Shown here: one piece after another, positions 14,730 to 23,582 of the stretch | How the letters are laid out: every line of letters starts with the position of its first letter | Numbering within the stretch: the first letter of the stretch is position 1 | NCBI GenBank assembly: GCA_947588205.1 | Contig: CANPYG010000029.1 | Coordinates: forward strand, 1 to 32,211 | DNA: 32,211 nt | Source of the DNA: an uncultured Acetatifactor sp. | GTDB taxonomy: Bacteria > Bacillota > Clostridia > Lachnospirales > Lachnospiraceae | Direction of reading: 5' to 3' | Notes under the pieces: generated by a model | Databases searched by the model: none | Seen by the model: only the letters and a program-made list of their open reading frames with translations | Told to the model about the DNA's origin: nothing | Translations under genes and position numbers: made by a program

Positions 14730-15656
14730 ATGGAAACATTAAAAAGATTGTATTATCAACATATTGCAAAGAAAAAGGCCAATGACTTCACACCGTTTGT
14801 GAAGAAATCCCAGAGAAGCTTCTGGGGCAACGTAATCCTGGGTCTGTTCCTTCTTCTCATGGGTGTTATGTTCTTCTTCCCGGTGGTGTTTATGGTGAGT
14901 AACTCTATAAAGCCGATGAACGAGATGTTCATTTTCCCGCCCAGAATCATTGTGTCCAATCCCACGTTGGATAATTACCGTGATTTTATCAACGTATTGG
15001 CCAATACGGTGGTGCCGGTGACGAAGTCTCTGTTTAATTCCGCTTTTGTAGTGGTGGTTGGCTCCGTGGGACATATTGTGATCGCCTCATTGTGCGCTTA
15101 TCCTCTGGCGAAGTACAGATTCCCGGGCTCGGCCTTTTTCAATCAGCTGATCGTGTATTCACTGATGTTCAATGCCACAGTTACAATGATCCCTAACTTC
15201 TTAACCATTGCGGGACTTGGAATGCTGGATACCCAGTGGGCTATCATTATTCCTGGATTCGCATCCACCCTGGGCCTGTACCTGATGAAGAACTTCATGG
15301 AACAGATTCCGGACAGCCTGATGGAGGCAGCCCAGATTGATGGGGCCGGTTACGTCCGCATCCACTTTACCATTGTAATGCCGGTGACAAAGCCCGCCTT
15401 GGTAACTGCATTTATTCTGGTGTTCCAGAGCTTCTGGACCAATACCGGTGATAAATTCATCTATACCGAGGCGAAAAAGGGATTTGCGTATGTGGTAGGA
15501 CAGCTGGCGAGCGGCAGGATCAGCGGCGTAGGAAGTTCCTATGCCGGTATTTCTGCAGCATCTGCCGTAATCATGTTCCTCGTACCACTGCTTGTGTTCC
15601 TGTTTATGCAGAATAACGTAGTGTCAACGATGGCAACATCTGGTATGAAAGAATAA
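14730..15656 (+). CDS. sugar ABC transporter permease, MalG/UgpE type (first pair)
   Basis: Partner permease of 308 residues. Start 14730 has GAGGAAGG about 6 bases upstream; an in-frame GTG at 14724 overlaps that site and is less likely. Helices are visible near residues 31-53 and in the core SVGHIVIASLCAYPLAKYRFPG, a MalG-family hallmark. The EAA loop reads EAAQIDGAGYVRIHFTIVMP. It follows its partner by 21 bases and precedes the propeller-Yip1 gene by 10. Confidence 0.93.
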   Translation: METLKRLYYQHIAKKKANDFTPFVKKSQRSFWGNVILGLFLLLMGVMFFFPVVFMVSNSIKPMNEMFIFPPRIIVSNPTLDNYRDFINVLANTVVPVTKSLFNSAFVVVVGSVGHIVIASLCAYPLAKYRFPGSAFFNQLIVYSLMFNATVTMIPNFLTIAGLGMLDTQWAIIIPGFASTLGLYLMKNFMEQIPDSLMEAAQIDGAGYVRIHFTIVMPVTKPALVTAFILVFQSFWTNTGDKFIYTEAKKGFAYVVGQLASGRISGVGSSYAGISAASAVIMFLVPLLVFLFMQNNVVSTMATSGMKE

Positions 15657-15666
15657 GAGGTGGCGT

Positions 15667-17745
15667 ATGAGAAAATCAAATAAGATTTGGAGTAAGTGCC
15701 TTATCGGGCTTGCTCTTATGATCAGTGCCATCCTTGGATTTGGCACGGTGTCGTTAGCGTCCGAGACCTACATGTACGATATCTGGGGCAATGTCATCGC
15801 CGCTCCGGATGCTTATAAACTGGAACGGACAATCTACGCATCGGATCTGGGACTTCCTAATATGTCGACCACTTCCGGCGTTTTCTATCGGAATGATAAG
15901 GTATATCTCATCATGAACGGATATATTGTGATCACCGATAAGGAATTTGAAAATGTGAGGACCATTACCGACTTCGTGAAGGAGGATGGCAGCGCAGGCA
16001 AAATAAACTCTCCCAGCGGAATCTATGTGACAGAAGACGAGCATATTTATATCTGCGAACCGACTCAGGGAGAAATCATCGAGTTTGATGAAAAGCTTCA
16101 ATATGTGAGGACAATAGGCGATCCCGGCTGTACGGGCCTGACGGTTACCTATCGTCCCAGCAGAATTGCCGTGGACAGCGTAGGCCGTATCTATGTACTG
16201 GTACAGAACTGTTACGAGGGCTTTGCAGAGTTGAACCCGGAAGGCCAGTTCAACCGTTATGTGGGTGCAACAGAGGTTATGTATTCCGCATGGGATCTGT
16301 TCTGGAGATCTTTGATGACGGAGGAGCAGCTTTCCCGAAGCGAGATGTGGCTGCCTACAACCTACAGTGATCTTGCTATTGACCAGAACGGATTTATCTT
16401 CGCCAGTGTGGCGGACAGCGAGACCGCACAGCCGATCAAAAAGCTGAATTCCTCAGGTGAGGACGTTATGACCACAGGAGAATTCATCAATTATCCTATG
16501 GGCGACTATGTGGGAGAGACCTCTCTTTCCAACCTGACCCGTATTGCCGTTGCGGACGATGGAAGATTCGCAGTGCTCGATACCAACTATTCCAGAATCT
16601 TTGTCTACAGCGGAGACGGCTACCTGATGTATGAGCTGGGCGGTTCCGGAAATGCAAAGGGTCTGCTGAGTTCCCCGACCAACATTTGTTTCATGGACGA
16701 CAAGATCCTTGTGACGGATATCGTGTATGGTTCTGTCGAGATTTACATGCCCACTACTTATGGCGGACTGATCAATTCCGCACTGGAAGCCCAGTCTAAC
16801 TATGATTATGAGTTGGCGGCAGATTACTGGCAGCAGGTACTGGATATCAACAGCAGCTTCTATTATGCGAACCTTGGGCTTGGTAAATACCAGCTGCGCA
16901 ACGGGCAGTATGAAGAAGCGATGAACAACTTCTTCCTGGGTGGAGACAGATCCTATTATTCCAGCGCCTATAAGCAGGTATCGGGAGAATGGTTTGATAA
17001 TAACTTCAGCAGGATCGTGGTAATTGCGGTGATCCTACTGGTGCTCATTGCAGCCTGGAGAATTTACAGACATTTTAAACCCGCGCAGCCGAAAGATACC
17101 AAGCTCCGCAGGGCATGGAACAAATTTAAGTTCGTGGCGTTCAAATGGCCCCTGTATGTGTTGTCCAGTCCATTTAAGGCCTTTGATGATGTAAAGTATT
17201 ATGGGGATGGTTCTCTGGTATTCAGTATCGTGGTGATCATCCTTTACGGCTGGATCAGTCTGATTAAGTACAGGTATACCGGCTTCCTGGTAAGTTTTGT
17301 GGATATCACCTATGTGAATGTGCCCCTGATTATCGGCAGCGCACTCCTCCCCTATGTGGTATTTATTATGGGCAACTGGGCGGTAGGCGTCCTGCTATCC
17401 GGTAAAGGAAAGGCGGTACATGTGATAAAGGTCGTTGGTTATTCCCTTTATCCCGCCTGCTGGCTGAATCTGGCGGGCACGATCCTGTCCAACTATGTAT
17501 CGGAGGATGAGGCGGCGCTTGTAAGCGCATTGTTTGTCTTCGGTATGGTGCTGTTCTTCTTCTATATGTTTATCGGCACCATCATGGTACATCAATATAC
17601 ATTTACCAAGAACGTGGCGACGTTGCTTTTGTCAGTAGTGGCGATGCTGATCATCTTCTTTATACTGATGCTGTTGGCAACCCTGTTGTCACAATTCGTC
17701 AATGATGTGACCGAGATCATAAGAGAAATTCGGTTATTAATCTAA
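15667..17745 (+). CDS. secreted NHL-type beta-propeller, TPR-like segment and Yip1 membrane domain in one protein
   Basis: A 692-residue membrane protein. Residues 1-32 are a signal peptide (KCLIGLALMISAILGFG, cleavage near SLAS). About 50-360 is an NHL-like propeller of repeated blades (INSPSGIYVTEDEHIYICEP, RPSRIAVDSVGRIYVL, LSNLTRIAVADDGRFAVLD, SSPTNICFMDDKILVTD). Residues 365-440 look like TPR helices (YELAADYWQQVLDINSS, ANLGLGKYQLRNGQYEEA). A membrane helix at 449-466 is followed by a basic segment (KDTKLRRAWNKFKF) and a five-helix Yip1-type domain (about 500-690). The propeller and TPR would be outside the cell. Yip1-propeller proteins recur beside sugar transporter genes in Firmicutes, as far as I recall, but no function is established. 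It may support assembly or anchoring of the import complex. Confidence 0.82.
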   Translation: MRKSNKIWSKCLIGLALMISAILGFGTVSLASETYMYDIWGNVIAAPDAYKLERTIYASDLGLPNMSTTSGVFYRNDKVYLIMNGYIVITDKEFENVRTITDFVKEDGSAGKINSPSGIYVTEDEHIYICEPTQGEIIEFDEKLQYVRTIGDPGCTGLTVTYRPSRIAVDSVGRIYVLVQNCYEGFAELNPEGQFNRYVGATEVMYSAWDLFWRSLMTEEQLSRSEMWLPTTYSDLAIDQNGFIFASVADSETAQPIKKLNSSGEDVMTTGEFINYPMGDYVGETSLSNLTRIAVADDGRFAVLDTNYSRIFVYSGDGYLMYELGGSGNAKGLLSSPTNICFMDDKILVTDIVYGSVEIYMPTTYGGLINSALEAQSNYDYELAADYWQQVLDINSSFYYANLGLGKYQLRNGQYEEAMNNFFLGGDRSYYSSAYKQVSGEWFDNNFSRIVVIAVILLVLIAAWRIYRHFKPAQPKDTKLRRAWNKFKFVAFKWPLYVLSSPFKAFDDVKYYGDGSLVFSIVVIILYGWISLIKYRYTGFLVSFVDITYVNVPLIIGSALLPYVVFIMGNWAVGVLLSGKGKAVHVIKVVGYSLYPACWLNLAGTILSNYVSEDEAALVSALFVFGMVLFFFYMFIGTIMVHQYTFTKNVATLLLSVVAMLIIFFILMLLATLLSQFVNDVTEIIREIRLLI

Positions 17746-17762
17746 GGAAGGAGGCAGAGAAA

Positions 17763-20339
17763 ATGAGAAAATATAAAAAATTGATTTACCCTATTCTGAT
17801 GATTCTTTGCCTGAGCCTTCTGGCAGGCTGTGGTTCTTCCGACGAAAAGACAACTCAGGAGGAACAGGCGGAAAGCTATTGGGAGAACCAGAGCTATGAT
17901 ACCCTGAGCGGCTCTGATTTTATCGAGGTTGGAAAAGGCGGCAAGATGCAGCTGCTGCTGAATCCGGAGAGCGGTACGATACGCTGGATGAATACGGAAA
18001 CGGGAGCTTTTCATGATTCCAATATGTCATATGACGAGAATCTGGCAAATAAGACAAATGGAGAGCGTTCCGATCTGTTGGTGACGTATTACAACGGTAC
18101 CCTGAAAAATAACCTGTTATATTCCAAAACCAATAGGTATGATTCCTACAGCATGTCATCCAGCCGTGGGCAGATTGCCTATCAGTTAATTGATAACGGG
18201 GTACGGGTTGTTTATACGCTGGGCGATGACTCGGTGACCTACCAGTATTTCCCGAAGCGTATTTCTGAAGAGAGATTTGAAGACCTGGTATTGCAGTACC
18301 TGGATGACAGGCAGAGAAATACGATGACGACAACGCACTATACCCAGCTGGCGTCAGGCGACTATTATCGTAACTTCAATACCAATGACCAAAACAAGAT
18401 AGGTCCTCTTGCGATCAAAGAGGTATACAACATGTTCTATGAGGTAGGACACTATACCATTGATGACCTGATGGAGGATGTGGATAATCTTGTAGCTGCG
18501 GGACTGTGCGACGACACAGACTATCCCAGCAACCTGAAGATTGTTGTTGCGGTTGATTATTATCTGGACGGGGAAGAGCTTGTAGTAAGGGTGGATCCTA
18601 CAAAGATTGAAACGGATGCAAGCCATCCTATCTACAGATTGGAGCTTTTGCCTTATTTCCTTACCAGTGCAACCGATAACGATGCAGAGGAAGGCTATAT
18701 GTTCATCCCGGATGACAGTGGAGCGCTGATTTATCTGGACAGCACCAAGACCAGGGAATACCACTATTCGGCGCCCTTCTATGGGGGAGACCGCCTGAAC
18801 GGTGCAACTGTCTATAACAGCGTGGATAACGAGATGAAAATGCCGGTATTTGGTATGAAGACTTCCGACAGCACGGTATTCTGCATCATTGAAAACGGTG
18901 CGGAAGTCGCTTCCCTGGATGCCTATGTGTCATACACGGATATGTCAGAACCTTTCTCCAAGATGAAGCTGACCTTTGACATTCAGTCTCAGATGCAGAT
19001 TGAAGCAGGAAGCGGTCTGGGCGGCACCTATATGCTGTACCGCGCCTCCGATGACGTTTACGATGAGGACATTTCCCTGCGTTATTTCTGGCTGGAGGAT
19101 GAAGCCGGTTATGTGGAGATGGCCAAGTGCTACGCTAATTACCTCACGGAAAAGGGAGCCCTGACTGCGGAGACGGCTGAAACACAGGCACCCTTCTATG
19201 TGGAAGTGCTGGGCACTACGGATAAGACACAGTTTATGCTTGGTATTCCTTATGACGGCAAGCAGGTGGTGACTTCCTTCAAGGAGGCCCAGACCATTCT
19301 GAACGAACTTACGGATGCAGGAGTGAAGAATATCAAGATGATCTACAGCGGCATGGCGAATGGAGGAATGAACCAGAGATCCTTATCCTCCGGCGTGAAG
19401 TTTGCTTCCGGTCTGGGTGGAAGCTCCGCATGGAACAGTCTCAAGAAATATGCGGACAGCATAGGAGCCCAGATCTTCCCGAACCTGCAGCTGCAGACGG
19501 CTTATACCAGATCTGATCTTGCCAATTCCGTGGTAGCATGGAATATCAGCAATGAGAGGGCACAGATTTATTCCTTTAATCCTGTTGAGAAGAAGATTGA
19601 TGAGGAAAACGATTATCCGCTTTTCATTATCAGTCCCAACTATCTTGACAAGTATTTATCAAAAGTGAAAAGCACCGTCAGCAGCAAGCTTGGCGTGAGT
19701 ACGATTGCTTCCAGCGATCTGTATTCCTTCATACCTACAAATTACAAGGATCAGCAGGTATCCATCTCAACTGGTGAGGATATTCTGAACAATGCTGTTG
19801 CAAGCCTTACAGATGGAATGACCTTAATGCTTTCCAACCCGATCAGTGACGCATACGGATACAGCAATTATCTGACGGATATTCCAAGCACCAACAGCGG
19901 CATGAGGGTTCTGGATGCTTCAGTTCCGTTTATGCAGCTCGTGCTGGATGGATACAAGACCTATTCGACAGAGTCGCTGAATCGTGAGAGCACGGATGTA
20001 TATGAGAACTTTATGCGTGCGATCGAGAGCAACAGTGTGCCGAAGTTTACCTTCACTTACCGCGACAGCTCTTTATTATCCGATACGGAGCAGGAAAACT
20101 ACTTTGCAGTAGACTACAATTACTGGAAAGACAAGATCGGCGACTATTATAAGGAGTATGAACAGGTCTATAACCGCCTGCAGAATGCGACGGTGGTAAG
20201 TCATGAATTGTACAACCGTGACGATGACCTGAGGATTGTTACCTATTCCAATGGTGTTAAGATTTACTTTAACTACTCCGATCTTGAAGAAAATATCGGT
20301 GGAGTAACGGTACCGGCTTTCAGCTATGTAATGGAGTAA
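17763..20339 (+). CDS. DUF5696-type surface lipoprotein with possible glycosidase-like barrel
   Basis: An 858-residue lipoprotein behind a strong GGAAGGAGG site. The signal ends in lipobox LAGC (Cys23). Residues about 55-460 are beta-rich (KMQLLLNPESGTIRWMN, YFPKRI, GYMFIPDDSGALIYLDS, FYGGDRLNG), and about 475-770 alternate helix and strand like a TIM barrel (FKEAQTILNELTDAGVKNIK followed by MIYSGMANGGMNQR, then GAQIFPNLQLQTAY). A C-terminal beta region (about 810-858) closes the protein. I recognise the overall pattern as DUF5696, a family without proven activity; the barrel and sandwich order resembles large glycoside hydrolases, which is inference. It lies between the Yip1 protein and the second permease pair, so it probably binds or trims substrate at the cell surface before uptake. 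Confidence 0.75.
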   Translation: MRKYKKLIYPILMILCLSLLAGCGSSDEKTTQEEQAESYWENQSYDTLSGSDFIEVGKGGKMQLLLNPESGTIRWMNTETGAFHDSNMSYDENLANKTNGERSDLLVTYYNGTLKNNLLYSKTNRYDSYSMSSSRGQIAYQLIDNGVRVVYTLGDDSVTYQYFPKRISEERFEDLVLQYLDDRQRNTMTTTHYTQLASGDYYRNFNTNDQNKIGPLAIKEVYNMFYEVGHYTIDDLMEDVDNLVAAGLCDDTDYPSNLKIVVAVDYYLDGEELVVRVDPTKIETDASHPIYRLELLPYFLTSATDNDAEEGYMFIPDDSGALIYLDSTKTREYHYSAPFYGGDRLNGATVYNSVDNEMKMPVFGMKTSDSTVFCIIENGAEVASLDAYVSYTDMSEPFSKMKLTFDIQSQMQIEAGSGLGGTYMLYRASDDVYDEDISLRYFWLEDEAGYVEMAKCYANYLTEKGALTAETAETQAPFYVEVLGTTDKTQFMLGIPYDGKQVVTSFKEAQTILNELTDAGVKNIKMIYSGMANGGMNQRSLSSGVKFASGLGGSSAWNSLKKYADSIGAQIFPNLQLQTAYTRSDLANSVVAWNISNERAQIYSFNPVEKKIDEENDYPLFIISPNYLDKYLSKVKSTVSSKLGVSTIASSDLYSFIPTNYKDQQVSISTGEDILNNAVASLTDGMTLMLSNPISDAYGYSNYLTDIPSTNSGMRVLDASVPFMQLVLDGYKTYSTESLNRESTDVYENFMRAIESNSVPKFTFTYRDSSLLSDTEQENYFAVDYNYWKDKIGDYYKEYEQVYNRLQNATVVSHELYNRDDDLRIVTYSNGVKIYFNYSDLEENIGGVTVPAFSYVME

Positions 20340-20349
20340 AGGAGGAGCA

Positions 20350-21306
20350 ATGATGAAAAAAGAAAAGAAAGCGGCAGTTGGTAAAAAGCCGTCCCTTTCG
20401 TCGTTGTATAAGAGAATGGACTTCTCCAAAAAGACGGCGCTCTGGGGTATTATATTCCTGCTTCCATGGCTCTTTGGTCTGATTTTCTTCTTCCTGAGGC
20501 CATTGGCGAATACCCTGTGGTATTCTCTGTGCAATATGCAGATTGTGGATGGTAAATTTACCGGAACCTTCATTGGAATTGAAAACTACAAATGGGTACT
20601 GACTGTAAATCCTGATTATACCAGAATGCTGGGCGAATCCTTCATCAACATGGCAACACAGGTTCCGTTTCAGATTTTCCTTTCCTTGTTTATCGCTATT
20701 CTTTTAAATGGTGAGTACAGGGGAAGAGGTTTCTTCCGTGCCGTGTTTGTTATCCCGATCATATTGGCAACGGGAATCGCTACATTCAGCCTGAGCGAGA
20801 CCTCAGTTGCCGAGGAAGTGACAGAATCGGTGGTAAATATGGATTGGCTGGTGGATCTGGTGGTGAATTCCGGTATCCCTTCCGAGTTGACTTCAACGTT
20901 GGTCACTTATGTGAATAATATTTTTGATGTTGTAACCACCTGTGGCGTACAGATTTTGCTTTTCCTGGCAGGACTGCAGGCAATTTCCCCTTCTCTTTAT
21001 GAGGTGGCGAAGATAGAAGGATGTACTACTTTTGAAACCTTCTGTAAGATAACATTGCCCATGGTATCCCCTACCATCCTGGTCTGCCTGGTCTACAGTA
21101 TTTCAGAATCCTTTGCAAACGCTCAGGTTACCAGCGGTACAAGTACAGTGGCTTTTTCAGATTATATCCACAGCGTTACCTTCAGTGGTGCGTCTGAATA
21201 CTTCGGTTACAGTGCTGCAATGAGCTTTATCTACTTTATTGCGACCCTTGTAACAATTGGTGTGGTCAGCGGCATCGTATCAAAGGGGGTATTCTATTAT
21301 GACTAG
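20350..21306 (+). CDS. sugar ABC transporter permease, MalF/UgpA type (second pair)
   Basis: Permease of 318 residues. A basic N-terminus is followed by a helix at about 33-54 (ALWGIIFLLPWLFGLIFFFL), a large loop and further helices. The EAA loop reads EVAKIEGCTTFETFCKITLP. GGAGGAG at 20341-20347 lies close to the ATG at 20350; the second in-frame ATG at 20353 has better spacing and may be the real start. A long insertion between helices (about 140-190) is unlike the first-pair permease. It overlaps the next gene by 8 bases. Confidence 0.92.
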   Translation: MMKKEKKAAVGKKPSLSSLYKRMDFSKKTALWGIIFLLPWLFGLIFFFLRPLANTLWYSLCNMQIVDGKFTGTFIGIENYKWVLTVNPDYTRMLGESFINMATQVPFQIFLSLFIAILLNGEYRGRGFFRAVFVIPIILATGIATFSLSETSVAEEVTESVVNMDWLVDLVVNSGIPSELTSTLVTYVNNIFDVVTTCGVQILLFLAGLQAISPSLYEVAKIEGCTTFETFCKITLPMVSPTILVCLVYSISESFANAQVTSGTSTVAFSDYIHSVTFSGASEYFGYSAAMSFIYFIATLVTIGVVSGIVSKGVFYYD

Positions 21307-22354
21307 AAAAGAAAGAATGGCGAAAGCCGAAGAAATGGCGGGTATCAGCTTTTGGGTCGACTTGCGGAAGGGCCGTTTAACGAAATATGCGATTCAGAAG
21401 CAGGTGAAGAGATTCCTGGTATCCCTGTTCCGTTATCTCCTTTTGGTCTGCCTCGGTTTTATTATTATCACACCCTTGTGGAAGCTGGCGAAGGATGCAT
21501 TTACAGATCCTTCTGTGCTGAGCAATAAGTCCAGCATATGGATTCCCCAGAAGTTCTCTACGATTTTCGTGGAAATGGCATGGTCCAAAAATCTTCTGAA
21601 CTATTTGCCCAGCCTTGGGTACACCCTGTTCAACACGCTGGTGTTGACCGTACTGCAGGTGTTGTCGTCTGGTCTTGCGGCTTATTCCTTTGCCAGATTG
21701 AAATTCAAAGGAAGCGGGCTTTTGTTCGGCGGCGTGATCCTCACCATTGTCGTGCCTTCTGATTGTATCATGCTCGCACAATATGCGGCTTTTCTGAATT
21801 TCGATATTTTTGGGATTGTCGGTTTGATCACGGGACACGGCATAAACCTTTTGGGCAATCCTTTGTCGCAGTTTATTCTTGCGGCATCCGGAATGGGCCT
21901 TAAGAGCGGTCTGTATATTTATTTCCTGCGTCAGGCTGTAAAGGGTCTGCCGATTTCCGTAGAGGAAGCTGCCTTTGTGGATGGCGCCGGATTCTTAAGA
22001 ACATTTTTCAGCGTTGTGGTTCCCAGTATGTCAGGTTCTATTCTGACGGTGTCCGTATTGAGCTTCCTGTGGAACTATACCGATACTTATTATGTCAGCC
22101 TTCTGAATGCCAATACAAAGCAGCTGGCATACAATTATGCAAGACTTCAGGGAAATATCCGTTGGAGTATTTCGGATGCCCTCAAGGCGAATGAGGTATG
22201 GATGAGTCAGATTGACGCAACGAACCCTTATGCGCAGAATTCTATGATTTCCGCATGTGCCCTGCTGATCATCCTGCCCCTGTTCATCGCATACTGTTTC
22301 GTACAGAAGCGGTTCGTGCAGGGTGCTGCAAGAAGCGGCCTTGGCGGAGATTGA
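21299..22354 (+). CDS. sugar ABC transporter permease, MalG/UgpE type (second pair)
   Basis: Permease of 351 residues. Start 21299 (MTRKERMA) lies inside the end of the previous gene, with AAGGGGG 9 bases upstream, so the two are translationally coupled; the frame is open from 21257, but that would only add residues read inside the upstream gene. The cytoplasmic N-terminus is longer than usual (about 40 residues). Core motifs are SSGLAAYSFARLKFKGSG and the EAA loop EEAAFVDGAGFLRTFFSVVVP. It is the last gene before a hairpin terminator at 22405. Two full permease pairs in one operon imply two channels or exchangeable partners. Confidence 0.93.
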   Translation: MTRKERMAKAEEMAGISFWVDLRKGRLTKYAIQKQVKRFLVSLFRYLLLVCLGFIIITPLWKLAKDAFTDPSVLSNKSSIWIPQKFSTIFVEMAWSKNLLNYLPSLGYTLFNTLVLTVLQVLSSGLAAYSFARLKFKGSGLLFGGVILTIVVPSDCIMLAQYAAFLNFDIFGIVGLITGHGINLLGNPLSQFILAASGMGLKSGLYIYFLRQAVKGLPISVEEAAFVDGAGFLRTFFSVVVPSMSGSILTVSVLSFLWNYTDTYYVSLLNANTKQLAYNYARLQGNIRWSISDALKANEVWMSQIDATNPYAQNSMISACALLIILPLFIAYCFVQKRFVQGAARSGLGGD

Positions 22355-22376
22355 TGTCTGGTTCAGAGTAACAAAA

Positions 22377-22398
22377 TTGCAAAGCATTTGGTTTGCAA
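22377..22398 (+). repeat. small inverted repeat after the second permease pair
   Basis: TTGCAAA (22377-22383) pairs exactly with TTTGCAA (22392-22398) around 8 bases. It lies just before the terminator stem and may be a folding part of the same 3' end or a protein-binding site. Confidence 0.5.
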
Positions 22399-22404
22399 TA
22401 CAAT

Positions 22405-22449
22405 GGGCGGGGTCAGGATCAAACGTCCTGGCTCCGCCCTATTTATTTG
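22405..22449 (+). terminator. intrinsic terminator at the end of the transporter operon
   Basis: A 14-bp stem pairs 22405-22418 with 22426-22439 with two G-U pairs (GGGCGGGGTC against GGCTCCGCCC) around a 7-base loop, followed by TATTTATTT. It sits 50 bases after the last permease and 60 before the GH130-type gene. Its imperfect U tract suggests that some read-through into the phosphorylase gene is possible. Confidence 0.82.
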
Positions 22450-22509
22450 ATTACAACGGTGCGTGCAGAGCTCAGCATCCGTTGATTAACAGGAAACGGA
22501 GAATATTGG

Positions 22510-23502
22510 ATGAGCAGAATTATTGGAAAATCCTTGCCCGGTATGCCCTGGCAGGACAGACCTGAGGGCTGTGATAAGGTAATCTGGCGTTATTCGGAAA
22601 ATCCGATCATCGGACGGCATGATATTCCCATTGCAAACAGTATTTTTAACAGTGCAGTGGTTCCTTTTGGCGATGGGTATGCAGGTGTATTCCGCTGCGA
22701 CAGCCTGTCAGTCAGCATGGATATCTTTGCGGGTTTCAGCAAGGATGCGGTTCACTGGGAAATCAACCATGAGCCGATCACCTTCCTTGGAGAAGATCCG
22801 GAGGTAATAAAGCGTGAATACCGTTATGATCCGAGGGTGACCTGGATAGAGGACCGGTACTATATCACCTGGTGCAATGGCTATCATGGTCCTACCATAG
22901 GTGTGGCGTATACCTTTGATTTTAAAACCTTTTATCAGATGGAGAACGCATTCCTTCCTTATAATAGGAACGGTGTATTATTTCCCCGTAAGATCAACGG
23001 ACGTTATATGATGCTGTCGAGGCCGAGTGATACAGGCCATACACCTTTCGGCGATATTTTTTTGAGTCAAAGTCCTGATATGGAATATTGGGGGCACCAC
23101 CGCTTTGTGATGGGAACGGTTCCGGGTGATTTGTCGGCATGGCAGTCCATGAAGATCGGTCCAGGACCATGTCCTATAGAGACGGATGAGGGGTGGCTGT
23201 TGATTTACCATGGTGTACTGCGCACCTGCAGCGGATATGTATACCGCATGGGATGTGCGCTTCTGGATCTGGAAGAGCCATGGAAGGTGAAGATGCGTTC
23301 CAGGATGTACCTTCTGGCGCCGGAAATGCTTTATGAGCAGGCGGGGGACGTTCCTAATGTGGTGTTCCCGTGTGCGGCGCTTGCCGATGCTGACAGCGGC
23401 AGGATCGCTGTTTATTATGGATGTGCCGATACCGTGACCGGACTCGCATTTACTACAGTGGATTATCTGATGGAATGGATGAAAAAATATCCGCTGGGTT
23501 AA
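22510..23502 (+). CDS. GH130-type beta-mannoside phosphorylase/hydrolase
   Basis: A 330-residue cytoplasmic five-bladed-propeller enzyme; GH130 members mostly phosphorolyse beta-mannosides to alpha-mannose-1-phosphate. CGGAG lies 8 bases before the ATG. Family landmarks are [37 protein letters not shown] with the likely general acid D107, [43 protein letters not shown] and the C-terminal [19 protein letters not shown]. The phosphate-contact blocks (SRPSD, the HG pair in IYHGV) appear intact, which favours phosphorylase over hydrolase, but I cannot assign a subfamily. With nanE, the sialate lyase and GH20 nearby, a mannosyl-GlcNAc substrate from an N-glycan core is attractive; plant beta-mannan is the alternative. 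Confidence 0.85.
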   Translation: MSRIIGKSLPGMPWQDRPEGCDKVIWRYSENPIIGRHDIPIANSIFNSAVVPFGDGYAGVFRCDSLSVSMDIFAGFSKDAVHWEINHEPITFLGEDPEVIKREYRYDPRVTWIEDRYYITWCNGYHGPTIGVAYTFDFKTFYQMENAFLPYNRNGVLFPRKINGRYMMLSRPSDTGHTPFGDIFLSQSPDMEYWGHHRFVMGTVPGDLSAWQSMKIGPGPCPIETDEGWLLIYHGVLRTCSGYVYRMGCALLDLEEPWKVKMRSRMYLLAPEMLYEQAGDVPNVVFPCAALADADSGRIAVYYGCADTVTGLAFTTVDYLMEWMKKYPLG

Positions 23503-23582
23503 TCTTGTATAGAGTTTGTTATGGTGGACGCGGAAACAAGTTTTTTCAGGCAGCGGTTATAACGAGGGTATGGTGATAATGG

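Noticed and set aside
22454-22484. Dyad with CAACGG/CCGTTG ends upstream of the GH130-type gene
   Set aside because: Only the 6-bp ends match well and the interior does not pair, so it is too weak for an operator call.
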